Of a DNA stretch of 64,000 nucleotides, positions 9,903-17,172 are shown piece by piece. The first letter of the stretch is position 1. Each line of letters begins with the position of its first letter. A program made the translations under genes and the position numbers. The notes under the pieces are model-generated. The model was not told where the DNA came from, did not search any database, and worked only from the letters and a program-made list of their open reading frames with translations. Source of the DNA: Candidatus Hamiltonella defensa 5AT (Acyrthosiphon pisum) (lineage in GTDB: Bacteria > Pseudomonadota > Gammaproteobacteria > Enterobacterales > Enterobacteriaceae); assembly GCF_000021705.1 (NCBI RefSeq), contig NC_012751.1, positions 124,001-188,000 on the forward strand, written 5' to 3'.

Positions 9903-11931
9903 TTAACTCTTCTCCAATGAATTCGACCATGCCTTCTACTTTAATCGGCATTTCATCGCCTATTTCCTGAAAAGATAAGACAGGTAATGAAAAGAGATCA
10001 TGTTCAATCATTTTACGCAAGTAGTGGCGTACATCGATGCTGGTTAGTAATAAAATATCCGTTTTATTTTCAATGGATTTTTTAATTTTATTTAAAATGA
10101 GAGTGGATTTTTTTGCATTGAGCTCTGAATAAGCGCCTGCAGAAGTCTGACGAATAGAACGACGAATAATATTTTCTAGCCCTTCCCCTACACGAAATAC
10201 GGTCAAATAATTTTTACTGTGGCTAAAACGTTGGCAGATATGACGCCTAAGCGCAATACGGACATATTCGGTCAACATCACATTGTCTTTTTCTTTAGGT
10301 GCCCATTCCACTATTGCGCCAAAAATGGTTCGCAGATCGCGGATAGAAATGTTTTCCTGTACCAGTTTTTGCAAAATATTTGAAATTTTGTTCACCGGCA
10401 TTTGACGCTGCAACTCTTTTATCAGTTCCGCATAATTTTTTTCCATAGCATCCATTAAATAACGAGTTTCCTGTACACCGATAAATTCAGAAGAATGGCG
10501 CTCAAACACATAATTCAAGCATTGAATAATGCGTTCGTCCCCTTCAAAAAAAGTGATCTTCAAGCTTATTGCCTGTGATTTTTGGTCAGAAGATATCCAA
10601 TACAGCTCGCCCATACGTCGGCTTAAATTTTGATGGCGTACTGTTAATTCGGCGTGAGGCCGTTCGATCAGCAATTCATTTTCTGCTAATACCAATTCTA
10701 ATACTCTTTCCTGATAGACGCTGATGGATAAACCATTTTTTTCTAATTGTTGATTGATATGTACAACGACCTCAGGGACTGGTAGGCCAAGGTGTTCAAA
10801 AAGACGTAAACGCAGTGAATCAATTTCCGTTTTGAGATTAGAGCGGTTTAAATTGGGCGCACAATGTAGCAGTAAAGGCACAGCCCCTGGCTTCATTTCA
10901 TTTTGAGGTTCCCCGTCGGCATTCAAACCCATAGATTCAGATTGGCCGAGCTTCTTTTTTTTGCGATAAACAAGAAAAGCGGGGCTGGCAACAAGAGAAG
11001 CCAACAAAGCAAAAACGAAAAAAGGAAAACCTGGGATCAATGCAAATACGAGCAAAATACCTCCGGCCATCCATAAAGCTTCAGGTTGCCTGCCCACTTG
11101 ATTAGCTAATTCATTTGCAAGACTTTTTCTTTCTTTCCCTGGTACTCGTGTTACCACAATCCCGGCAGTGATTGAAATCAGGAGGGAAGGGATTTGAGAG
11201 GCCAAACCATCCCCGACAGAGAGAACCGCATAAGTTTGTAATGCCTCGCTCGCAGACATCTGGTGTTGAAAAACCCCAACCGAAATGCCACCAATAATAT
11301 TGACCAAAATCACGATGATACTTGCAATTGCGTCTCCTTTAACGAATTTCATCGCACCATCCATCGCACCAAACAAGCGACTTTCTTTTTGAACTCGTTC
11401 TCTTTGTCTCCCCGCTTCAGCCGAATCGATAGATCCTGATCGTAAATCACCATCAATACTCATTTGTTTACCGGGCATTCCATCCAAAGAAAAGCGGGCG
11501 CTCACTTCAGCAACCCGTTCTGAGCCCTTTGTGATGACGATAAATTGAACAACAGTAATAATGCTAAAGATAATCAGACCTACTGTCAGATTACCGCCCA
11601 CAACAAATTGTCCAAAAGCTTCAACAATTTCGCCTGCATCATGTTGTAGTAATACTAAACGGCTGGTACTGATGGTTAAGGCAAGGCGATATAAAGTGGT
11701 GATCAGCAATAAAGAAGGGAATACTGAAAATTCAAGTGGATCCCGAATGTAAATAGAAATCATCAGTAAAATAGCAGAAAGCCCCAGATTGACGGCAATC
11801 AAGACATCGATCAATTCTGTGGGTAATGGCAAAATCATCATAAAGATGGCGACAAGCAACATGACCGCTAAAAAAATATCTTGCCGCTCTAACAGTAAAG
11901 CCAGCGCTTTTTTTATTTTATCTCCTCTCAT
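9889..11931 (-). CDS. ssaV: T3SS export gate protein SsaV/SctV
   Basis: SctV forms the nonameric export gate, with membrane helices around the SctRST pore and a cytoplasmic ring that receives substrates. The ATG at 11931 overlaps the ssaM stop as ATGA and gives 680 residues, essentially the Salmonella SsaV length. The N-terminal half (about 1-310) has about seven membrane segments and the FHIPEP-family signature [18 protein letters not shown]. The C-terminal half is cytoplasmic, with [18 protein letters not shown] and [14 protein letters not shown]. No damage is visible. Its pore partners SctRSTU are not in this window. Confidence 0.96.
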   Translation of the reverse strand: MRGDKIKKALALLLERQDIFLAVMLLVAIFMMILPLPTELIDVLIAVNLGLSAILLMISIYIRDPLEFSVFPSLLLITTLYRLALTISTSRLVLLQHDAGEIVEAFGQFVVGGNLTVGLIIFSIITVVQFIVITKGSERVAEVSARFSLDGMPGKQMSIDGDLRSGSIDSAEAGRQRERVQKESRLFGAMDGAMKFVKGDAIASIIVILVNIIGGISVGVFQHQMSASEALQTYAVLSVGDGLASQIPSLLISITAGIVVTRVPGKERKSLANELANQVGRQPEALWMAGGILLVFALIPGFPFFVFALLASLVASPAFLVYRKKKKLGQSESMGLNADGEPQNEMKPGAVPLLLHCAPNLNRSNLKTEIDSLRLRLFEHLGLPVPEVVVHINQQLEKNGLSISVYQERVLELVLAENELLIERPHAELTVRHQNLSRRMGELYWISSDQKSQAISLKITFFEGDERIIQCLNYVFERHSSEFIGVQETRYLMDAMEKNYAELIKELQRQMPVNKISNILQKLVQENISIRDLRTIFGAIVEWAPKEKDNVMLTEYVRIALRRHICQRFSHSKNYLTVFRVGEGLENIIRRSIRQTSAGAYSELNAKKSTLILNKIKKSIENKTDILLLTSIDVRHYLRKMIEHDLFSLPVLSFQEIGDEMPIKVEGMVEFIGEELNEFE

Positions 11932-12299
11932 GACCATGTGCCTGGCAGAGATCGCAATAATACATATTGCTGTAAATAAATTTGATACCAGAGCTCAGCC
12001 CTGGATGAAAAATCAAAACAACAGCTGACCATAACACCTGCATTTAATAAATAGATACGTTGCGGTATACCTTGGAAACGTTCGAGACGCCAACGCTTTT
12101 GTAAATCAAATAATTGAGTATTGTTTGCATATTCCTGTAAACGTCCTGTTGTTAATAATACTCTTTGCTGGCGGACCTCTAAAAAAACGACCCGTTGCCC
12201 GATTCTCCATTCCATACAGGATTCAATCGATTCACAAGGCAGTTGAGCTAGTCGAACAAACAGTTGCAAGTTACGAGTGACGACGAGATTGATATCCAC
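11928..12299 (-). CDS. ssaM: T3SS SsaM-like substrate-switch protein
   Basis: In Salmonella SsaM partners SsaL and SpiC (SsaB) in a cytoplasmic complex that holds back effectors until translocators are secreted. The 123-residue product matches the 122-residue SsaM in length and key phrases: MDINLVVTRNLQLFVRLAQL at the N-terminus, QGIPQRIYLL near residue 79 and SSRAELWYQIYLQQ near 100. It lies between ssaL and ssaV as in SPI-2 and overlaps ssaV as ATGA. Both presumed partners, ssaL and ssaB, are present in the window. Confidence 0.85.
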   Translation of the reverse strand: MDINLVVTRNLQLFVRLAQLPCESIESCMEWRIGQRVVFLEVRQQRVLLTTGRLQEYANNTQLFDLQKRWRLERFQGIPQRIYLLNAGVMVSCCFDFSSRAELWYQIYLQQYVLLRSLPGTWS

Positions 12300-12309
12300 T
12301 TTTTAAAGT

Positions 12310-13302
12310 TCAACATTCAAAAGAAGAAAACGCTTCTAAAATTTGTTCACGATGATCATCATCAGTAAAACAGCCATCAGGCATGATTTTAAAAAGCCTG
12401 GTTAAATCAAAAATCAATTCGCGCTTTTGTAGATTCTCTAAATTGAAAGCATCATCTAAACGCTCTTCTAGCCAATCTTTGAAGACCCAGGATTGAGCGG
12501 TTATCTCTAATATTTGGGATAGTAAGACATCACCTTCTAACCCATAACAAGATGCCATCACTTCACAACGCTCATCTAGACTGAGAAAAAGAAGAAGGCG
12601 TTTTAATCGATCGATCATTATTTTTAGCCTCCGCCCTTTCTCTGGAGCGGGCTGTGAATTTAATTCAAATGCCATGGCACGTAAAAGGACTCTGATCCTA
12701 CGCTTACGATCTGCCCATTCTTTTATTTTTTCAAAAAAATTTATCACGGAATATTCTTCATCATCTATCACCTGTTGAAAAAGGCGTCTTAGGCGCGAAA
12801 AATTTTCAGTGGGCATGTCATTAAATTCTAATAGACCAAATAAGGAAATTTCCCAACCTTCTTGCTCCATTAAATCTGCGAGTTGCTTTGATAATTGGCG
12901 CCGCCGCAAAGGGTTATGCCCCTGCTGTGTTAATAAAAAACCAGTTTGTAATATTTGTTGAGCCAACAGTAAATCCGAATTGGCATGATGGGATAAATTT
13001 TTTTTTAGTAAATCATTGAAACCATCTTTGCCTTGGCTCTCAATGAATTGAAGTAGCAGGTTTTTACTTCTTTCAGAGCGCGTATTTTTCAGCTGTTTGT
13101 AATATTCTCCTATCTTAAGCCCCATCATTTCTATCGTTTCAGTTTGACTGCTTAATTGTACCTGTTGTTCGAAGATGGCTTCCATGACAGAGCTGCCAGG
13201 AGATATTTGGTGAGCAATTGTGGTTTTTTTTTCACTTTCAGCTGACTGACGATGATCAATATCATTGATCAAGAGTGAATGATGGCTGTTGATTGTACTC
13301 AT
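12310..13302 (-). CDS. ssaL: T3SS gatekeeper SsaL/SctW
   Basis: SsaL belongs to the YopN/SepL/InvE gatekeepers, which control the order of translocator and effector secretion at the inner-membrane gate. The ATG at 13302 overlaps the ssaK stop as ATGA and gives 330 residues, close to Salmonella SsaL. The product is helical throughout. It has a polar N-terminus of about 60 residues and family-like stretches such as LLKKNLSHHANSDLLLAQQILQ split over residues 98-120 and MAFELNSQPAPEKGRRL near 215. A longer reading from 13368 was not used because it runs 66 bases into ssaK. Confidence 0.84.
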   Translation of the reverse strand: MSTINSHHSLLINDIDHRQSAESEKKTTIAHQISPGSSVMEAIFEQQVQLSSQTETIEMMGLKIGEYYKQLKNTRSERSKNLLLQFIESQGKDGFNDLLKKNLSHHANSDLLLAQQILQTGFLLTQQGHNPLRRRQLSKQLADLMEQEGWEISLFGLLEFNDMPTENFSRLRRLFQQVIDDEEYSVINFFEKIKEWADRKRRIRVLLRAMAFELNSQPAPEKGRRLKIMIDRLKRLLLFLSLDERCEVMASCYGLEGDVLLSQILEITAQSWVFKDWLEERLDDAFNLENLQKRELIFDLTRLFKIMPDGCFTDDDHREQILEAFSSFEC

Positions 13303-13937
13303 GACGCTATCCCCTCTGATGCGGCTTCTATCCAGATGATTAATTCTGATAAATGACGATCCAGGCAAATATCTACTGAAAGTAATGGAGAAGCCAAAAT
13401 GGCCTGATTGACATCCAAAGTCTCGTCTTCGGATAAAAGTAAACGATGAGCGAAGGTTTCATGTAATACAGGGGATAAGCGCTTTGGATGTACCCTTAAA
13501 GTTAAGCTGCCTTGTTTTGCTAACTTCTCCACTTTATCGGCCAAACGGGCCACCAGGATTTCATCAATAGATTGCTGGCCAGCCCAACTTCTGATGACTG
13601 TGGTGATAGCTTGTATAATATTTTGGCGAACACTTTCTACTAAAATGTCCTCGATTTTTTTATTCTCTAATAACCATTTCACATGTCGTTCAAGGAGCGA
13701 GGCTTCTAATTTATCCTGTTGCTTTTGTTTTATTTTTTCTGCTTCTAGTTGAGCTTCCCTCAATATGGCTGTTTTTTCTTCCTCTGCATGCTGTAAGATC
13801 GCTCTGGCTTTTTTGTGAGCTTGTTCTTCTATTGTTTCTTTCCAGTCAATTTTTTTTAAAAATTCTGAGGGGATGTAAGGCCCGATTGGCAGTGAACTGT
13901 TGTATTCCTTGATGCTGATATGAAAAGGATTACTCAT
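13299..13937 (-). CDS. ssaK: T3SS stator protein SsaK/SctL
   Basis: SctL is the peripheral stalk linking the SctN ATPase to the SctQ pods and belongs to the FliH/YscL family. The 212-residue product has a long charged coiled coil (about 30-85, rich in Ala, Glu, Lys and Gln) and a C-terminal domain with LRVHPKRLSPV and a final acidic-hydrophobic stretch, as in the family. The ATG at 13937 overlaps the preceding stop as ATGA; a start at 13964 would only add nine residues inside that gene. Order and neighbours match SPI-2. Confidence 0.86.
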   Translation of the reverse strand: MSNPFHISIKEYNSSLPIGPYIPSEFLKKIDWKETIEEQAHKKARAILQHAEEEKTAILREAQLEAEKIKQKQQDKLEASLLERHVKWLLENKKIEDILVESVRQNIIQAITTVIRSWAGQQSIDEILVARLADKVEKLAKQGSLTLRVHPKRLSPVLHETFAHRLLLSEDETLDVNQAILASPLLSVDICLDRHLSELIIWIEAASEGIAS

Positions 13938-14563
13938 AAAAGGCGCTCCAAACGTCCGAGCCAAAGACGTGCTTGAGGAAAATGAATGGCTCTAGGTAAA
14001 GGTGGCAAAAGAATAGAGAATGCACGCCAAATTAAATTACCTGATTCTATCGAATGAAAAATGCCATAACCCAACTGTCTGGCTATCTTTGGTAATAAAT
14101 CGGGAGTCAAGCTGATAGCACTTTGAGATGGACAGCCAATCCCTAAAAGTTGACGCATATCTGTTTCATTAAGAGTGGGATGAAACGCCTGACGATAATG
14201 CGCTATCCTTAGATATTCTACGCATTTTAAGCTGATAAGGCCTAACGCCATACAGAGTTTCTTTAAACGAGATTCCAGCAATAAATCTGACTTTTGTTGA
14301 TCTGTTAAAACAGCGGGGAGAGGTTCGAGAGGAAAGTTCCGCACATGAATGAGATAACGGTTCAAAGCTGCATCAAGAGCAGGAGAATTCCCGTAACAGT
14401 AGCTTTGCGCTTTTAAACCTGCTTTGGTTAACCATAAAGGATGAGCAAAACGAGCGGGTTGCCAGGCCAGTTGATGTAAATGTAAAAGCTGACTCGAAAT
14501 GGTCTTAATACCCCCACACTTTTGATCGAAATTGGGATAAACAGGTTCATTTTGGTCTTTCAT
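13934..14563 (-). CDS. T3SS SctK-like sorting platform accessory protein
   Basis: This 209-residue protein lies between ssaJ and ssaK, the position of STM1410 in Salmonella SPI-2 and of SctK/OrgA-type proteins generally. SctK connects the cytoplasmic face of the inner ring (SctD) with SctQ. The sequence is rich in leucine and arginine, has no membrane segment or signal peptide, and contains LKKLCMALGLISLKCVEYLRIA near residue 100-120, in which the helical LGLI resembles members of the family. It overlaps ssaJ as ATGA and ssaK as ATGA. The function is assigned mostly from context because this family diverges fast. Confidence 0.65.
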   Translation of the reverse strand: MKDQNEPVYPNFDQKCGGIKTISSQLLHLHQLAWQPARFAHPLWLTKAGLKAQSYCYGNSPALDAALNRYLIHVRNFPLEPLPAVLTDQQKSDLLLESRLKKLCMALGLISLKCVEYLRIAHYRQAFHPTLNETDMRQLLGIGCPSQSAISLTPDLLPKIARQLGYGIFHSIESGNLIWRAFSILLPPLPRAIHFPQARLWLGRLERLL

Positions 14564-15309
14564 TTTCGTAAATACCTTATCCAGCCCACTACTGACAATA
14601 CGGCTACCACTCCTGCCAAACCAGCCAAAATCATCTGTATGACTTTAATGTGCTCTAATAGCCATTCCAGCGCAGAATGTGATTGTTCCTGTTTTTGTAA
14701 GTTGTCTGCCTCTGTTATTTTTTTAGGAGTAAATCGAAAATTGGCAGGCTGCATTAATATACTGATTTTTGAGTAATCAATGCCGGGTATGGCATCGTGA
14801 ATTAAATTTTTAATTTGAGATTGATAAATTTCTAAATTGATTTCAGGAGAATATTTCATAAATACCGAGGCAGAACTGGGATTCATGTTTTTATCGTTTG
14901 AAGGTGCGGCAACAGCGATGCTGACATCAACACGAATCACCCCTTCCATATGGCTTAGCATGCTTTCTAACTGCTGCTCTTTAATGTAAACCATCTTGGC
15001 CTGTTCTTGCCCAGGAGAAGTCACCAGTTGATTTGAAGGAAATATTTTATCCACAGTGACATAGTTTCTCCGAGGGAAGCCATTTTGGCGTAATAGCTCG
15101 ACTGCATCGATAAAATGCTTACGGTCAACATTCACAGTCACGGTGCCATCTTTGTTTTGCTGTTTTTCAGCATTGATATGGTGAAGCATCAGCAACGCCA
15201 ACATTTGATTGGCTTCAGACTGCGCTAATCCGGAATAAAGTTGAACATTACAAGCGCTTAAAGACAGTATTATTAAAAATATATAAAAAATACGTCTTAC
15301 AGACCTCAT
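14560..15309 (-). CDS. ssaJ: T3SS inner-membrane ring lipoprotein SsaJ/SctJ
   Basis: SctJ is a lipoprotein that builds the periplasmic face of the inner MS ring with SctD. The 249-residue product has a lipoprotein signal with lipobox LSAC (cysteine 20), then ring-building domains with YSGLAQSEANQMLALL and VELLRQNGFPRRNY typical of the YscJ/PrgK family. The ring motif IRVDVSIAVAAPSNDK follows, and there is one C-terminal membrane segment at about residues 222-243 with a short basic tail. It overlaps ssaI as ATGA. Complete and well conserved. Confidence 0.95.
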   Translation of the reverse strand: MRSVRRIFYIFLIILSLSACNVQLYSGLAQSEANQMLALLMLHHINAEKQQNKDGTVTVNVDRKHFIDAVELLRQNGFPRRNYVTVDKIFPSNQLVTSPGQEQAKMVYIKEQQLESMLSHMEGVIRVDVSIAVAAPSNDKNMNPSSASVFMKYSPEINLEIYQSQIKNLIHDAIPGIDYSKISILMQPANFRFTPKKITEADNLQKQEQSHSALEWLLEHIKVIQMILAGLAGVVAVLSVVGWIRYLRK

Positions 15310-15566
15310 TGCATACTCACTAATTTATTAATTCCTTGCCCCAAAACGCCCGCAATTTTAGCATCTAAATCAATTTTTACTGTTGCGCGGGCCACACCAT
15401 ATTGAATACCCAGTGCATCTTGAGGGGTATCTGTTACAGGCTTTTTATTATAAAGGAGATCAAAAAAACGATTAATTTGTTCAGGAGTTCCTTGCGCTTT
15501 TTTATCTTTTTGGACGTTCTGTAGATGCTCAGTTAACGCAATAATAGGTTCAGTGGTCATAGTCAT
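15306..15566 (-). CDS. ssaI: T3SS inner rod protein SsaI/SctI
   Basis: SctI polymerises as a short adaptor or rod under the needle. The 86-residue product is close in size to Salmonella SsaI (82) and has the usual plan: polar N-terminus with a FFDLLYN element near residue 34 and a hydrophobic amphipathic C-terminus (VLGQGINKLVSMQ) that packs in the channel. It precedes ssaJ with an ATGA overlap, as in SPI-2. Assignment rests on size, C-terminal pattern and gene order. Confidence 0.83.
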   Translation of the reverse strand: MTMTTEPIIALTEHLQNVQKDKKAQGTPEQINRFFDLLYNKKPVTDTPQDALGIQYGVARATVKIDLDAKIAGVLGQGINKLVSMQ

Positions 15567-15610
15567 AGCTCCAAAATAATGTTTTATCTGTACATTGATT
15601 TTTTATCTTT

Positions 15611-15871
15611 TTATGTTTCAACATTTAAAAATATTTCTCTAAGCACTATGGCTTCTTCTAATGAACTGTCTTTAAGTAAATTGATTGCCTTTTGAGTTTC
15701 GCCAAGACCATGCAGTAATAAGGCATGACAAGTTAAACGGACGTTAATATCAGGCACTAAAAAAGGCAGAGATTCCATGATTGCACGACTTTCTTTACAA
15801 AAATTGTGGTTGAGGCCAGCAATAGCGGCTTCAACGATCAGTTGGCGACAGGATTTTGAAAGTATCGTCAT
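15611..15871 (-). CDS. ssaH: T3SS needle chaperone-like SsaH/SctG
   Basis: SsaH-type proteins (YscG/EscG family) bind the C-terminal helix of the needle subunit in the cytoplasm and stop it polymerising early. The 86-residue product is helical with a TPR-like repeat pattern (CHALLLHGLGETQKAINLL near residue 48). It directly follows ssaG with an ATGA overlap, which suits needle and chaperone co-expression. Salmonella SsaH is about 75 residues. The assignment is by position and helical pattern. Confidence 0.75.
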   Translation of the reverse strand: MTILSKSCRQLIVEAAIAGLNHNFCKESRAIMESLPFLVPDINVRLTCHALLLHGLGETQKAINLLKDSSLEEAIVLREIFLNVET

Positions 15872-16083
15872 ATTTTTGAAATAATCGAACTAAAAAGATC
15901 TTTAAATACTCTAACTAATGAACTCTGAATGCTCACTAAATTACTATACTGCTGTATGCTGTATTGCATTTTTACCATGTGGCCAGGATTATTGAGGTCA
16001 GTAGATGATACTTTGGCTTTTAAATCTTGAGAAACTTTTGACATTTTATCTGACAGAGCATTTATCAAGGATTCAATATTCAT
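15868..16083 (-). CDS. ssaG: T3SS needle subunit SsaG/SctF
   Basis: SctF subunits polymerise into the extracellular needle. The 71-residue product equals Salmonella SsaG in length and shares its layout: N-terminal helix MNIESLINALSDKM, the turn SSTDLNNPGHMVKMQ around residues 26-40 (the conserved N-P hinge) and C-terminal helix SSLVRVFKDLFSSIISKI, where Salmonella has SSLIKMIKDMLSGIIAKI. It starts 15 bases after the AraC regulator stop, so the regulator and the needle gene are probably transcribed together. Confidence 0.93.
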   Translation of the reverse strand: MNIESLINALSDKMSKVSQDLKAKVSSTDLNNPGHMVKMQYSIQQYSNLVSIQSSLVRVFKDLFSSIISKI

Positions 16084-16098
16084 GGTTTTCTCCTAATT

Positions 16099-16797
16099 TT
16101 AGATTAAAGTACGCAATTGCGAAGGCGAATGCTGATAGCGACGACGAAAACTGTCTGAAAAATGAGCATGATTACTAAAACCACACTCCATCGCTATATC
16201 AGAGACACGTAGCCGAGTCGACTTGAGCAATTCTAATCCTTTTTTTAAACGCTTGTCTAATAGCCACTGTTTTACGGACGTTCCAAACTTTTGATAAAAC
16301 AAGAAATTCAATTTTCGTGATGATACACCTAGTTCTTCGGCATAGCGTGAAACACTCCACGCATTAAGACTATTTTGTTCAAAAAATTCTAGCAACTCAT
16401 TGCTATTGCCGACCATCAAATTCAGCAAATTATAAAAATATTCACTATCCAAACCCAGGCAATAAAGATAAATAAATCGAAGCGACATTCCAGGTTGAAT
16501 GCTCATAAGTCGTTCAGTGACTTGAATAATATTTTTTTGAAGAGACAATATTTTACAGCGATCAAATGCAAAACGTTGAAATGAATTTGATTGTGATGAA
16601 TGCTGTGTCAGTGTTTTGTAAATCGGTAATAAATCAGCCGAATAGCATATAATATTTTTTAAATGATAACCATCAACAGTAGAAGCGACAGCACTTTCAT
16701 CTGAAACAACCAAACTTCCAGAAGGAACATCATAATATTCACCAGAGCATTTCAATGAGCCGGCTTTAAGAAATAAAATAAATTGTATTGATTGCAT
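16099..16797 (-). CDS. AraC-family T3SS transcription activator (EsrC/InvF-like)
   Basis: The 232-residue product has a divergent N-terminal domain and a C-terminal AraC DNA-binding domain (about 130-232) with two helix-turn-helix units, VSRYAEELGVSSRKLNFLF and the family signature VSDIAMECGFSNHAHFSDSF. A clear ribosome site (AAGGGGA) lies 7 bases before the ATG. It heads the ssaG-ssaQ operon with only 15 bases to ssaG. Salmonella SPI-2 has no such gene here, whereas Edwardsiella encodes EsrC, an AraC activator under EsrAB, in its related T3SS locus. A cascade SsrB to this protein to the T3SS operon is inferred. Confidence 0.85.
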   Translation of the reverse strand: MQSIQFILFLKAGSLKCSGEYYDVPSGSLVVSDESAVASTVDGYHLKNIICYSADLLPIYKTLTQHSSQSNSFQRFAFDRCKILSLQKNIIQVTERLMSIQPGMSLRFIYLYCLGLDSEYFYNLLNLMVGNSNELLEFFEQNSLNAWSVSRYAEELGVSSRKLNFLFYQKFGTSVKQWLLDKRLKKGLELLKSTRLRVSDIAMECGFSNHAHFSDSFRRRYQHSPSQLRTLI

Positions 16798-17172
16798 TAT
16801 TTTCCCCTTCGTTTAAGTATTAATGCTGACAATCTATCGATTTTTTCTAAAAGGGAATATCCGGTGTATACCTCATATTTTAAATGAATCAAAAAATAGA
16901 TAATGTGTCTGGTGTCACGTATCAAGGCTCAGGTTCTTTTAAAAAAAGCACCCAATCGATGTGATCAATCCCAATGAAATATCAATTTGATTGTTTTTTC
17001 CTTATTCTATCAATTTGTGACCTTCAAGTTTTTTTTAATTTCAAGTTACTGTAAAGTTAAAAATATTTTTAATATTAACCACTCACTTTTTTAAAAAGCG
17101 CCTTTTAAAAAAGGAATAACTTAAAATATATTTTAATAATGCAATTCATACTAAGTTAGTAAAGAGGTCAGT
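16798..17172 (+). promoter_or_regulatory. Divergent control region between araC-like and effector candidate
   Basis: These 375 very AT-rich bases separate two divergently transcribed genes and must carry promoters for both the ssa operon and the 733-residue protein. Long A and T tracts (for example around 17025-17080) are typical of DNA silenced by H-NS-type proteins and relieved by SsrB. No protein-coding pattern was found. I could not fix -35/-10 elements or a binding site with confidence. Confidence 0.4.

Noticed and set aside
11561..12028. Two plus-strand frames opposite ssaV
   Set aside because: Low-complexity readings antisense to conserved membrane segments; no ribosome site or similarity.
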